In this document: one piece after another, positions 43,425-52,990 of the stretch
Position numbering within the stretch: position 1 is the stretch's first letter
How the letters are laid out: each line of letters opens with the position of its first letter
Assembly (NCBI GenBank): GCA_026196775.1
Contig: JAPHUD010000025.1
Span: 1 to 59,187 of the forward strand
Direction: 5' to 3'
DNA: 59,187 bases
Source of the DNA: Flavobacteriales bacterium
GTDB taxonomy: Bacteria; Bacteroidota; Bacteroidia; Flavobacteriales_E; Vicingaceae
Made by a program: the position numbers and the translations under genes
Notes under the pieces: model-generated
Told to the model about the DNA's origin: nothing
Databases searched by the model: none
The model's input: only the letters and a program-made list of their open reading frames with translations

Positions 43425-44183
43425 ATGAAACTAATCATTACAATAATATTAACTATCTTAACCACGTTAGCTGTTGCTCAAGATACTAATAAAGTAGATG
43501 CCAATGGTAAAAAACAAGGCTATTGGGAAAAATATCACCCTACAGGTTATCTTAGGTATAAAGGTCAGTTTAAGGATGATAAACCAACTGGAACATTTTT
43601 ACATTATAATGATGAAGGCAAACTAAACATGAAAGTGCATCATTTAAAAAATGGTTCTTATGCCAATTTTTATTACAAAACAGGAGAATTAAAATCTACA
43701 GGAAAATATGAAAATCAGGAAAAAGATAGCTTATGGACCTATTACAGTATTAGCGGACATACTCTAGCTGAAGAATTTTATATTAGTGGAAAAAGAGAAG
43801 GAATTTGGAAAATTTACTACCCTAACGGTAATGTTGCAGAAGAAAAAAACTATACTAACAATATTGAGGAAGGTGATTGGAAAACTTACTATGAAAATGG
43901 TAAAATAAAATCTCATCATACTTATATTAAAGGCAGGTTAGAAGGCAAAGGGGTTTACTATTATGAGAATGGATTGATGCAGCTAGCTGGTAAATATGCT
44001 AAAGATGTAAAACATGGAATTTGGTTATACTACAATGAAGATGGCTCAACTAAAAAGAAAGTAGAATATAATTATGGAAGACGAATTGATGCCAACAAAG
44101 ATGACATGATTATCAATACAGACACCATAAAAAAAGAAAAAAAAGATTATTTAGAGTTTGAAGATTTATTCAAACAAAACTAA
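43425..44183 (+). CDS. Exported MORN-repeat protein (YwqK-like)
   Basis: A 252-aa protein with a signal peptide (about residues 1-18) followed by roughly eight MORN-type repeats of 20-24 residues, such as GYWEKYHPTGYLRYKGQF, GIWKIYYPNGNVAEEKNY, GDWKTYYENGKIKSHHTY and GVYYYENGLMQLAGKY. These form an open beta-sheet array that usually serves protein or lipid contact. The automatic label as a YwqK-family antitoxin rests only on repeats; no toxin gene is nearby. It lies in the prfC-usp-MORN-mnmA run. Confidence 0.82.
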   Translation: MKLIITIILTILTTLAVAQDTNKVDANGKKQGYWEKYHPTGYLRYKGQFKDDKPTGTFLHYNDEGKLNMKVHHLKNGSYANFYYKTGELKSTGKYENQEKDSLWTYYSISGHTLAEEFYISGKREGIWKIYYPNGNVAEEKNYTNNIEEGDWKTYYENGKIKSHHTYIKGRLEGKGVYYYENGLMQLAGKYAKDVKHGIWLYYNEDGSTKKKVEYNYGRRIDANKDDMIINTDTIKKEKKDYLEFEDLFKQN

Positions 44184-44201
44184 ACTACTAATATACAAAA
44201 A

Positions 44202-45296
44202 ATGAGTGAAAAAGGAAAAGTGCTGGTGGCAATGAGTGGCGGAATTGATAGTTCTGTAGCTGCATTATTATTACACGAACAAGGGTACGAAGTGATAGGA
44301 ATAACGATGAAAACATGGGATTATGCTACATCAGGAGGTGCAAGAAAAACTACCGGCTGTTGCAGTTTAGATGATATTAATGATGCCCGAATGCTAGCTG
44401 TAGAAAATGGTTTTCATCACATTATTTTAGATATCCGTAAGGAATTTGGCGATTTTATTATAGATAATTTTGTTGATGAATACCTTGCCGGAAGAACACC
44501 AAATCCCTGTGTTTTATGCAACACGCACATTAAATGGGATGCCCTTTTAAGAAGAGCCGACCAATTAGATTGTGAATTTATTGCTACAGGACATTATGCT
44601 CAAATTCGTAAGGAAAATGGCAGATATGTTATTTCTAAAGGGTTGGATGAAAACAAAGATCAATCTTATGTATTGTGGGGACTTTCTCAAGAAAGCCTTG
44701 CCAGAACTATTTTTCCTCTTGGAGGAATGGATAAACCAACTATTCGTCAAATGGCATTTGACAGAGGATACAAAGAATTAGCAAAGAAAAACGAAAGTTT
44801 TGAAATTTGTTTTGTTCCAGATAATGATTACAGAGGCTTTTTAAAAAGAAGAGTAGATGGGTTAGAAGCAAAAGTAGATGGCGGAGATTTTTTAGATACC
44901 GAAGGCAATGTACTTGGCAAACACAAGGGTTATCCGTTTTATACTATTGGTCAGCGAAAAGGCTTAGAGCTTGCCTTTGGCGACCCTCGTTATGTGGTAA
45001 AAATTGATGCTGCAAACAACCAAGTGGTGTTGGGAACAAAAGAAGATTTAAAGAAAAAAGAAGTTTTTGTACGCAATCCCAACATTATAAAATACGAGCA
45101 AATTACCAACGAAATGGAGGCTCTTAGCAAAATCCGTTATAAAGACAAGGGTAAATTGAGCAATTTAGTTCCGCTAGAAGATGGTAGAATAAAAATAGAG
45201 TTTTTTGAAGATGTGCAAGGTGTAGCCCCAGGACAATCGGCTGTTTTTTATGATGGTAACGACCTTATTGGTGGTGGTTTTATTGATAATAATTAA
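44202..45296 (+). CDS. mnmA: tRNA-specific 2-thiouridylase MnmA
   Basis: Thiolates U34 of Lys, Glu and Gln tRNAs. The 364-aa protein has the PP-loop SGGIDSS at 12-18, nucleophile Cys103 in TPNPCVLCN and the persulfide Cys203 in FEICFVPDND. TGHYAQ near residue 129 and TIGQRKGL in the central domain are also typical. It ends the prfC run. The stop is 8 bp from the convergent PorU2-like gene stop, with no hairpin between them. Confidence 0.95.
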   Translation: MSEKGKVLVAMSGGIDSSVAALLLHEQGYEVIGITMKTWDYATSGGARKTTGCCSLDDINDARMLAVENGFHHIILDIRKEFGDFIIDNFVDEYLAGRTPNPCVLCNTHIKWDALLRRADQLDCEFIATGHYAQIRKENGRYVISKGLDENKDQSYVLWGLSQESLARTIFPLGGMDKPTIRQMAFDRGYKELAKKNESFEICFVPDNDYRGFLKRRVDGLEAKVDGGDFLDTEGNVLGKHKGYPFYTIGQRKGLELAFGDPRYVVKIDAANNQVVLGTKEDLKKKEVFVRNPNIIKYEQITNEMEALSKIRYKDKGKLSNLVPLEDGRIKIEFFEDVQGVAPGQSAVFYDGNDLIGGGFIDNN

Positions 45297-45304
45297 TTAC
45301 AATA

Positions 45305-48300
45305 TTACCTAAACAAGTACATTTTACCATATCCTTTTTTAAAGTAGTTATCAGCACTTGTTTCTCGGTGTTCGATATCGTTATTGTTAATTTTGGTAAT
45401 CACTCTATAAAGATAAAGTCCGTTGGCAAGCCTATCGCCATATTGGTCGGTACCATCCCAAACAAAATCTGAGATATTCCTACCTATTTTAATGTTACCC
45501 AATTCTTCTTTGTGTATTTCTCTCACTACTTTTCCGGTAATGGTAATAATTTGAATTTTAAAGATGTCCGGTACTTGGCTTCCCGTTAGTGTGAATACAA
45601 AACGTGTCGATGTCGTAAACGGATTAGGATAATTAACAATATTGGTAATAGTTGACTTATGAATTACTTCAAAACCAATTAAATAATCATTACTTCCTGA
45701 TTCATTTTTAGATACATCATTGGCTTGAACTCTCAGTTTATATTGCCCATCTTTATCAAAATAAGCAGGGTAGATTATTTTAGCACTGTTTTTTGGTAAA
45801 GAAGCCGGAATAAACTGCATAATTTCTTGTCCGTTACTGTTAAAGTAAATTCTTTTTTCAACGCCATCTGGGGAGGTAATCCATACAGCAAAATCGGCAG
45901 TATCGTTTAAGGCTAAAAACAAATTTTCGTCTTTCAACTCAATTACAATTTCAGGTTTTGGAGAAACAATATCTCCATCTAAAATATGTGTTCCATCAAA
46001 AGTAACGTCTAACAGCGGATTAATTTTATCATCATGCACATAAAAAGGAATTTCTGCCAAATTATTAAAATGATATTTTTCTAATTGGTCATTATTCGGG
46101 TTTACCTCAATAAGCAAACTATTTATCCCTGCCATTCCTTGTGTTGAAAATTCTAAATTCACAATCATCACACTATCTGCCAATAATGGAGCTTGTCTGG
46201 GATAATTTATAGGAATTACTTGGTTGAATTTATTCAATACATTAAATGCGATTAACAAACTGTCCATATTGTGTCGACTAATATTTTTCACGGCTATAGA
46301 AAGTCTTATTTTCTCACCTTCTTGCACAGTATCATTATAAAAAGAAAAGTAAATATTTGGAGAAAGAGCCGCTTCAGGAATATCTTCATAAGTTACTTGC
46401 CATCTATGTAATTGCGGTGCTGTAAACAAAGAGTCATCAGTAATATGAGCGTTTAATTTTAAGTAAGGATATTGAGTTGCATTTATTTGATTGGTAATTC
46501 TAATATCTCCTGAATCTGTAGGTAAGTTACTAATCAACAAGGTTTCATTGCCATTATTATCAATACCAAAAACATTTAAAACAGTACTATCTTTTGAAGG
46601 ATTTTCCAGTGGTGTCATTCGCCACGAGAGAGAATCCCAACTGACGGCAGGCCCTAATGGCGGGGAAAATATATTTCCAAAATTTGCAGAGCCAGTAATG
46701 GTAGCACTTACAGAAACACCTTTTTCTGTAATGCTTGAACCAACATTTTCGACTACAGAAGTAGGCGTTCCTTTTTTAACAAAAAAAGCAAAAGGCAAAC
46801 TATCTTGAGCCATTGGAACTTGCGTTGCTCCAAGGTTAGTTAAAGCAGTATTTACATTGGTTGGAAGTGGTGCATAACCCCAAAACATATTCCAGTACCA
46901 AGTCCACATTAACACATAATAACCATTAGGAACACTGTCTGTTAGCATATTTGCCAACGCATTCATTTGAGCTGGGTTTCCATTTTGGAATATAAAAAAT
47001 TTAGATGGTGCCTGATTTGGATTTGAACCAGGAATGTTAAGCTGACCCATATTCATTTCTAAAGGTTTCCAGTAATCAAAAGAAATGGTATCTAAAACAG
47101 TAACATGAATGGCACTGTTTGCCCCCCAACCGTTTCCTGCAATTCTTTGTTGGTCTATAAAATATGAAGGGATTGAACCTTCTGACCAGTTAGTTGGTCC
47201 ATTTACTGTTGTACTTCCTATCGCTCCATCTGTAACTGCTCTTAAGGTACTTACTTTATTCTGAAAACTAAACAACCTATTTGGTCGGCTATACCCAACC
47301 AATTGCATTGGATTATCTTCAAATTGGAAAATATGTTCTTGTTGCCAACCTTCTTTGTTTTGAATGTACTGAAAAGAACGCATTTGCCAATTATAACTAG
47401 CTGTTGAAGATGAATCTTTACTTACTCTCCAAAAGTAAACCATACTATCAGGCATATTTTGCAAAAGATTAGGCGTCCATGTTACCACTCCTCCTGGCTG
47501 ACTAAATAAAGTAACTCTTTCCTTAATCGGACTGTTAAAATAATCTGTTGTATCTACTTCAAAAACATAATCTACAGGAGCCTGAAATGGAAATGCTGTT
47601 GATGCTTTAAGGGTTATCCCCTGATTGGGAACAATAGAAAAATGATAAGGATAAATAGGAATAATATTATCCGAACGAATATTTAATTGCTTAGTAACAA
47701 CATTATTATTTTCATCAAGTTCATCAATATTAATTGGAGGGGCATCTACCATAATGGTAAAATTATTCATTCCCATTCCTCTAATAACATCTACAGGAAG
47801 TTTAAAAGTAAAAGTATCTTTATAGTGTGGAGCTGCAATAGATTTTAAATACGTAGTATCAGAAAAGTTGGTGTTTGGATAATCTCTAGTAATGCTTAAA
47901 ATGATAGTGGTGTCGATAGCTTTGCCTAAATTGGTTACAATTACATTTACCTCAAAAGAATCTAATGCTGAAGTGACAATATTCGGATTAAAACTAATCG
48001 ATGCCTGGTTAATCATGTAATCAGGTTTTTCAAAGGTGTGCAACTTTATTGCTGGGTCTCCATGGTAAGTAATATTAAGAGCTGTTGCATTATCAAAGTT
48101 CTTAATGCTTGCTCCTGTTGATTGCGTGGTATAAGCTGTTGTACTTTGAATATGTTCGGCAACACTTTTTCCATAATTTTTGTAGGAAATATTCTTATAA
48201 AATTCATTGGCAAACTTATTTAAGGCAAAAGAAGTCGCTAAATCTACAGAAGAAACAAAACCAATTACACCACTGTTATCAATAATAACATGCTCCTCAC

Positions 48301-50404
48301 TTGTGCTATTGGCTCCGGGCAAATGAATATCTCCTGCATAACAAGCCAACCCTGTTAACAACGGGTATCTTCCTTGTTGATTAGGCCAAAGATGTGGATC
48401 GTCAATATTTTGATCAAAACCACCTGTTGCTGAGGCATGCCCCAAAAATGTCATCATAGCAACGCCATTGCCTATTAAACTTTTTATAGAGTCTGATAAA
48501 GTAATATGAATTGGAGCTGTAGTAGTTTTTGTAAAGGTAGTTACATCTCCACCAAACAAAGTATCCTCAATAATATTTTTATAACTATTTAAATAAGTTT
48601 GAAAAGTGTTTTGCTCACTAGAATTTACTCCCCCAGCAAAATGCAGTACTTTTTTCATCCATTCTGTTTCGCCATTATTGCCCAACAAAGGGTTTTCATG
48701 TTGTTGTACTTTGTTTAAATACCAAGTTATTTCTGTATTATTTTTTGCTGCCAACCTTCCTGTAGGGATTGCTGTTGAAAACAAATTAGTGCCTAAACCT
48801 GCTGTTATCATATTGTCGGAAGCTGGTTCTCCATAAGAAGGCACTAAGCAATTTTGAAAATTAACAGAAGACTTTCTTATCTCTTTCGACTTAACAGATT
48901 TCCCTAATAAAAACAAATAATTAGGTTTTGTTGGCCAAGTATTCAATAAATAATCTAGAAAACTTCTTATTGCCAACGGATGTTTTTCAATACCATAAGC
49001 AAACTGTTGATATATTTCTCCCACAGTAAAAATTGCAGGATTTTGTGGATTAACATTAAAGGCTGGATTTTGTCTGTAATTAGCATAATCTGTTGCTCCA
49101 CTTAATAAACTTTGGTGGGTAATAATTAAAAAAGCGGTATCAATAGGATTGGCAGCATAATCTGTAAAAAATCCTGTACCATTAATCGGGCTAAGAGCTG
49201 TAACATTTTGTACTTGCCCATCTGATGTTAAATAACATGCTTTATATCCATTGGCATTTGGAACTAAACATTTAAAAAAACCTGAATCTTGTACTACAGT
49301 TATTTTCTTGCTGTTTGTCAAGTCATAAAAAAGTACATTTCCAGAAGGATTAAAATTGGTAAATCTTAAGTATGATTTGGATTGGAAGATATTATCCTCA
49401 ATAAAAAAATTATCAAAAACAGTAGTGTTTTCCATATTTGGTAAGTGTGGATAATGTAATTTAATATAAGAAATTGCTTGTCTGGCAACCGAAGCTCCTA
49501 AATCATTAATACTTGAAAATGTAACCGAAGTAGTATTTGTCCCTAACATATTAGGGGCTAAACTCATCAATACATCAATTTTTTTATACCCTTTAAAAAT
49601 AGAATCGTATTGCTGACCAGCAACAGCAACTCTAAGATGTTGATTGTTTCCTGATATATTGCTAGCATCAGACTGCCCCAATACCACAGCCTCTAACTTA
49701 GCATTTGGTCCGGAGGTATATACCTCTTTAGAAATAATGTTTTTAGTAGTAGATCCTCCTAAATTATAAGGCAAATCGAACCACCCTTCTGTAGAGGCAT
49801 AACCAAAAAGCGAAACTCCACTTCCTCCAATGTTTATCGTTTCTCCATCATAATAAGGGTTAGAAGTTCCATTTCCTGCAGTATAAAACTCAACATTCTC
49901 TTTGGTAAAATAAGCTATTGGTGTATATGCAGAAAAGTTGGTATCTGTTTCTACAGCAATTCTATTATTAATTATTGAATTATTCCATGTAAGAAAATAC
50001 GAAATAGTATCTGTTGTTAAGCTATAATAAGGATTAGGGTGATCTGTTGCACTTCCATAAAGTCCTTCATCAAACCAACCGTCATTATGCTGAGCATAAA
50101 ATTCTATAAAATCATTTTGATTGAAAATGCCATCACTTTCTCCTTCAATATAAATTGGAATTTCTTGCCCTCTAGCAAATAGTTGAAAATTCTGTGGGTT
50201 TATAATGCTTAAAGGAATTCCTGCATTAAAAAGTGTTGTAGAATCAATCCTGTAAATACCTGTTTCAGCTATTTTAAATTGAAAATATTGCTGATTGTAA
50301 TTAATCCAACTGTTATTAAAAGGTTGAGCTTTAAGCGTAAAAAAACTAGCTAAAAAAATAGTTATACAAACAAAGTGAAATACTATTTTTTTAATGTTTT
50401 TCAA
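45305..50404 (-). CDS. porU2: C25 (gingipain-family) cysteine peptidase, PorU2-type putative T9SS sortase
   Basis: A 1,699-aa surface protein with a signal peptide (residues 1-26). The N-terminal region starts FQFKIAETGIYRIDSTTLFNAG and contains IEFYAQHNDGWFD, typical of the long PorU2-like family. The C25 catalytic dyad is His656 (FLGHASATGG) and Cys688 (LACYAGD), 32 residues apart as in gingipains. CARDB/Ig-like domains follow, then a C-terminal domain starting YPNPFTTSTRF near 1,590. Canonical PorU, the T9SS C-signal peptidase, is about 1,100-1,300 aa, so this is the longer paralogue of unknown role. The PorV-family gene is 75 bp upstream on the same strand. Confidence 0.85.
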   Translation of the reverse strand: MKNIKKIVFHFVCITIFLASFFTLKAQPFNNSWINYNQQYFQFKIAETGIYRIDSTTLFNAGIPLSIINPQNFQLFARGQEIPIYIEGESDGIFNQNDFIEFYAQHNDGWFDEGLYGSATDHPNPYYSLTTDTISYFLTWNNSIINNRIAVETDTNFSAYTPIAYFTKENVEFYTAGNGTSNPYYDGETINIGGSGVSLFGYASTEGWFDLPYNLGGSTTKNIISKEVYTSGPNAKLEAVVLGQSDASNISGNNQHLRVAVAGQQYDSIFKGYKKIDVLMSLAPNMLGTNTTSVTFSSINDLGASVARQAISYIKLHYPHLPNMENTTVFDNFFIEDNIFQSKSYLRFTNFNPSGNVLFYDLTNSKKITVVQDSGFFKCLVPNANGYKACYLTSDGQVQNVTALSPINGTGFFTDYAANPIDTAFLIITHQSLLSGATDYANYRQNPAFNVNPQNPAIFTVGEIYQQFAYGIEKHPLAIRSFLDYLLNTWPTKPNYLFLLGKSVKSKEIRKSSVNFQNCLVPSYGEPASDNMITAGLGTNLFSTAIPTGRLAAKNNTEITWYLNKVQQHENPLLGNNGETEWMKKVLHFAGGVNSSEQNTFQTYLNSYKNIIEDTLFGGDVTTFTKTTTAPIHITLSDSIKSLIGNGVAMMTFLGHASATGGFDQNIDDPHLWPNQQGRYPLLTGLACYAGDIHLPGANSTSEEHVIIDNSGVIGFVSSVDLATSFALNKFANEFYKNISYKNYGKSVAEHIQSTTAYTTQSTGASIKNFDNATALNITYHGDPAIKLHTFEKPDYMINQASISFNPNIVTSALDSFEVNVIVTNLGKAIDTTIILSITRDYPNTNFSDTTYLKSIAAPHYKDTFTFKLPVDVIRGMGMNNFTIMVDAPPINIDELDENNNVVTKQLNIRSDNIIPIYPYHFSIVPNQGITLKASTAFPFQAPVDYVFEVDTTDYFNSPIKERVTLFSQPGGVVTWTPNLLQNMPDSMVYFWRVSKDSSSTASYNWQMRSFQYIQNKEGWQQEHIFQFEDNPMQLVGYSRPNRLFSFQNKVSTLRAVTDGAIGSTTVNGPTNWSEGSIPSYFIDQQRIAGNGWGANSAIHVTVLDTISFDYWKPLEMNMGQLNIPGSNPNQAPSKFFIFQNGNPAQMNALANMLTDSVPNGYYVLMWTWYWNMFWGYAPLPTNVNTALTNLGATQVPMAQDSLPFAFFVKKGTPTSVVENVGSSITEKGVSVSATITGSANFGNIFSPPLGPAVSWDSLSWRMTPLENPSKDSTVLNVFGIDNNGNETLLISNLPTDSGDIRITNQINATQYPYLKLNAHITDDSLFTAPQLHRWQVTYEDIPEAALSPNIYFSFYNDTVQEGEKIRLSIAVKNISRHNMDSLLIAFNVLNKFNQVIPINYPRQAPLLADSVMIVNLEFSTQGMAGINSLLIEVNPNNDQLEKYHFNNLAEIPFYVHDDKINPLLDVTFDGTHILDGDIVSPKPEIVIELKDENLFLALNDTADFAVWITSPDGVEKRIYFNSNGQEIMQFIPASLPKNSAKIIYPAYFDKDGQYKLRVQANDVSKNESGSNDYLIGFEVIHKSTITNIVNYPNPFTTSTRFVFTLTGSQVPDIFKIQIITITGKVVREIHKEELGNIKIGRNISDFVWDGTDQYGDRLANGLYLYRVITKINNNDIEHRETSADNYFKKGYGKMYLFR

Positions 50405-50479
50405 TGGGAAGTAATTTTTCTTATTTTAGTTTTAAGGTGTTATAAAGTTACAAAAAATAACTAACTGAAAATTATCCTT

Positions 50480-51580
50480 TTAATTAAATTTTTCAGCAGT
50501 AACTATTTTTTTATTGATTTCAAACTTTAATGAGAACACATTGGAATAAAGTCCTTCGGATTGATCACCAATATCTGTAAATGCATAATCTAAACTAATT
50601 CCTTTAAACTTAACGCCAATACCAAAATTAGGTTGCCACGAAATTTGATCCGCCTGATAAATATCTGTTGTTTTTTGGATATTGCCTACCCCCAACCTTA
50701 AAAAAATCAACTGACTATAATTGGCCTCAATTCCTGCATGAGGATCAACGCTAAAAGGCTTTCCTGTAATCAATACATTTCTTTTTCCATCTGTAGTTAA
50801 GTCAAAATTCACTTCTCCAAGTACACCAAATTTATTACTGATTTTAGCACTTTTTGCAACTCCTAAAATAATCTTTGGAAGTGTAATTTCTATTGAGTTG
50901 TCAGGTATTTCATTGCCCGTAGCTTCAAACACATCAAGAGTATTTTGATCTAATGAAAAACTCCACGCATTAAACGTAGAAGTAACATCTCTTACCATAA
51001 TAGCAAAAGCCCATTTATTTTTAGTGAAATATTGAGCTCCAGCATCTAAACCAAAACCCCATGCTTTAGCCATATCTCCTACCTGACGATAAATTACTTT
51101 TACGTTTGCTCCATAACTTAATCCTTCAATTTTAGACTTTCTTGCGTAAGAAAAAAGAAAAGCATAATCAGCTACAGAAAAAGAAAAAATTCTGTCATAG
51201 TCTATGTTTCCATTGGCATCAATTAACTGAGTAGTATTTGGAATGTCATCCACTCCAAAACGAATTACAGAAAACCCAAAAGCACTTACACTATCAATTT
51301 TTGTAGCAAAGGCTCCATAATCGTATTTAGCTATTCCTGCAAAATATTCTGCATGCATTAAATCTACTTGAAAATCGCCCGTAAGTTGAGTTAATCCTGC
51401 CGGATTCCAATAACCTGAAGTAACTCCATTTACTGATGCTACTTGTGAATTTGACATTCCTAAAGCTCTTGCACCAACACCAATAGCTAAAAATTCATTA
51501 CTATATTTTGGTGCAGAAGTTTGCGAAAAACCTTCAAAAGTAAGTAATAGTAAAGCTAATATAAGGAGTCTGTTTACCAA
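50480..51580 (-). CDS. PorV/PorQ-family outer-membrane beta-barrel protein
   Basis: A 366-aa FadL-like barrel with a signal peptide (MVNRLLILALLLLTFEGFSQ). The start codon appears to be TTG; no better ATG fits the signal peptide. The family pattern is FLAIGVGARALGMSNSQVASVNGVTSGYWNPAGL at residues 30-63, followed by amphipathic strands. Canonical PorV, as I remember it, has a different N-terminal signature and is the T9SS shuttle that hands cargo to PorU. This protein is a relative. Its pairing with the PorU2-like gene suggests they work together. Confidence 0.82.
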   Translation of the reverse strand: MVNRLLILALLLLTFEGFSQTSAPKYSNEFLAIGVGARALGMSNSQVASVNGVTSGYWNPAGLTQLTGDFQVDLMHAEYFAGIAKYDYGAFATKIDSVSAFGFSVIRFGVDDIPNTTQLIDANGNIDYDRIFSFSVADYAFLFSYARKSKIEGLSYGANVKVIYRQVGDMAKAWGFGLDAGAQYFTKNKWAFAIMVRDVTSTFNAWSFSLDQNTLDVFEATGNEIPDNSIEITLPKIILGVAKSAKISNKFGVLGEVNFDLTTDGKRNVLITGKPFSVDPHAGIEANYSQLIFLRLGVGNIQKTTDIYQADQISWQPNFGIGVKFKGISLDYAFTDIGDQSEGLYSNVFSLKFEINKKIVTAEKFN

Positions 51581-51744
51581 AAAAATAATTTTTTAAAAGA
51601 TAAAATTAGTAATTTGTAAGCAATTAACATGTTTTCTGTTTTTTTATTGCTTTATGTTCATTTCTGTTTAATAGAATTAAATTGCCTTTCTATTATTTTT
51701 AGCGTTATTATTAGTTATTTTTGGAGCCAAAATCAAAATTTGAT

Positions 51745-52503
51745 ATGAAGAAACATATCCCAAACTTAATAACCACAGGCAATTTATTATGCGGCTGCTT
51801 AGCAATTGTCAACGCTTTTGAAGGCGATTTAGCAATGTCGTGTTATTTATTAATTATTGCCTCTGCCTTAGATTTTCTTGATGGTTTTGCTGCAAGAATG
51901 CTGAAGGTTTCTGGTGGTATTGGTAAAGACTTAGACTCTCTTTCAGATATGATTTCTTTTGGATTGGCTCCTGGTTTACTATTGTATCAATATGTGAAAA
52001 TTCTTAACCAAAATCAGCCAATAGAGTTGCTTACAGCATATCCTTGGTTAATGTATATTGCTTTTATCATTCCTGTTTTTTCATCGTTCAGATTGGCAAA
52101 ATTTAACAACGACACAAGACAATCTACTACTTTTTACGGATTACCAACTCCAGCTAATGCCAACTTTTTTATCTTTTGTATATTGCTTTATCTTTTTCCT
52201 GATTTACCAATGATAATAGATTTTTCGGGCATTGTACAACCTATTGTTTCTAACCCTTTAATTATGCTTGGGTTTGGAGTTATATTTTCATTTTTATTAG
52301 TAGCCGAAATACCCATGTTTGCTTTAAAGTTTAAATCTATGAAATGGTCTGACAACAAATTGCCTTTTTCTTTTGTATTGCTTTGGTTGGGATTATTAAT
52401 TTTTACCAACATAGCTGCCATGCCAATAATTGTACTGATATATGTTATTTGGTCGATTATTGCTCATTACTTCATTTCTTCTGAGGCTCAAATTACCAAC
52501 TAA
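51745..52503 (+). CDS. pssA: CDP-diacylglycerol-serine O-phosphatidyltransferase
   Basis: An inner-membrane enzyme making phosphatidylserine, the precursor of phosphatidylethanolamine. I start it at the ATG at 51745 (MKKHIPNLITTGNLLCG), giving 252 aa; the TTG at 51721 would add 8 residues. The CDP-alcohol phosphatidyltransferase motif is complete (DG..AR, 8 residues, G...D...D, in DGFAARMLKVSGGIGKDLDS and following SLSD). About six to eight membrane helices follow. Its stop overlaps the tadA start by 1 bp (TAATG). Confidence 0.92.
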   Translation: MKKHIPNLITTGNLLCGCLAIVNAFEGDLAMSCYLLIIASALDFLDGFAARMLKVSGGIGKDLDSLSDMISFGLAPGLLLYQYVKILNQNQPIELLTAYPWLMYIAFIIPVFSSFRLAKFNNDTRQSTTFYGLPTPANANFFIFCILLYLFPDLPMIIDFSGIVQPIVSNPLIMLGFGVIFSFLLVAEIPMFALKFKSMKWSDNKLPFSFVLLWLGLLIFTNIAAMPIIVLIYVIWSIIAHYFISSEAQITN

Positions 52504-52949
52504 TGTTAGCTGTTTTCTCTGATGAATATTTTATGAAAGAAGCCTTTAAGGAAGCTCAAAAAGCTTTTAATGAAGACGAAGTGCCTGTTGGGGCTGTAAT
52601 TGTTTGCGACAATAAAATTATTGCCCGAGCTCATAATATGACAGAAAGATTAAACGATGTAACTGCTCATGCAGAAATGTTGGCTTTTACTTCTGCTACC
52701 GATTTTTTAGGTGGTAAATACTTGAATGAGTGCACACTTTATGTAACGCTAGAACCATGTGTAATGTGTGCCGGAGCGAGTTATTGGACGCAACTCAAAA
52801 AAATAGTTTTTGCGGCAAGCGATGAAAAAAGAGGTTTTGAAAGAATTTCTCCTTCACTTTTACACCCAAAAACGCAAGTAGTAAAAGGTGTTTTAGAAAA
52901 TGAAGCTGCTCAATTAATTCAAACATTTTTTCAGAAGAAAAGAAATTAA
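52503..52949 (+). CDS. tadA: tRNA-specific adenosine deaminase TadA
   Basis: Converts A34 to inosine in tRNA-Arg. The 148-aa zinc deaminase has HAE at residues 56-58 and PCVMC with Cys86 and Cys89. The start overlaps the pssA stop in TAATG. A start at Met11 would also give a plausible protein, beginning MKEAFKEAQKAFNEDEVPVGA. An extragenic palindrome begins at the stop codon. Confidence 0.94.
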   Translation: MLAVFSDEYFMKEAFKEAQKAFNEDEVPVGAVIVCDNKIIARAHNMTERLNDVTAHAEMLAFTSATDFLGGKYLNECTLYVTLEPCVMCAGASYWTQLKKIVFAASDEKRGFERISPSLLHPKTQVVKGVLENEAAQLIQTFFQKKRN

Positions 52950-52980
52950 ACCTAACAGATTTTTAAAAACCTGTTAGGTT
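52949..52980. repeat. Extragenic palindrome, copy 2 (CCTGTTAGGT type)
   Basis: AACCTAACAG (52949-52958) and CTGTTAGGTT (52971-52980) form a 10-bp perfect stem, extended by one mismatch and five T-A pairs towards the centre. It shares its core with the palindrome at 27568-27600. It begins at the last base of the tadA stop codon and precedes the convergent cargo gene by 10 bp. Confidence 0.75.
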
Positions 52981-52990
52981 AGCATAGGAT

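Noticed and set aside
43425-44183. Reading the MORN protein as a toxin-antitoxin antitoxin (YwqK)
   Set aside because: The protein has a signal peptide and only MORN repeats, and no toxin-like gene is adjacent; the label would come from repeat similarity.
46491-46808. Opposite-strand ORFs inside the giant T9SS genes and the PorU2-like gene (also around 48606, 55521, 57600, 58060)
   Set aside because: They lie fully inside strongly supported genes, have no recognisable domains, and reflect the Leu/Ser-rich antisense of Asn/Asp-rich coding sequence.
45305-50404. Calling the C25 protein a gingipain-like virulence protease
   Set aside because: The N-terminal region, the great length and the PorV-family neighbour fit the PorU/PorU2 group; only the catalytic dyad is shared with gingipains.
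50480-51580. Naming the barrel porV outright
   Set aside because: It has the PorV/PorQ-family N-terminal pattern but not the canonical PorV signature I remember, so I kept the family name only.
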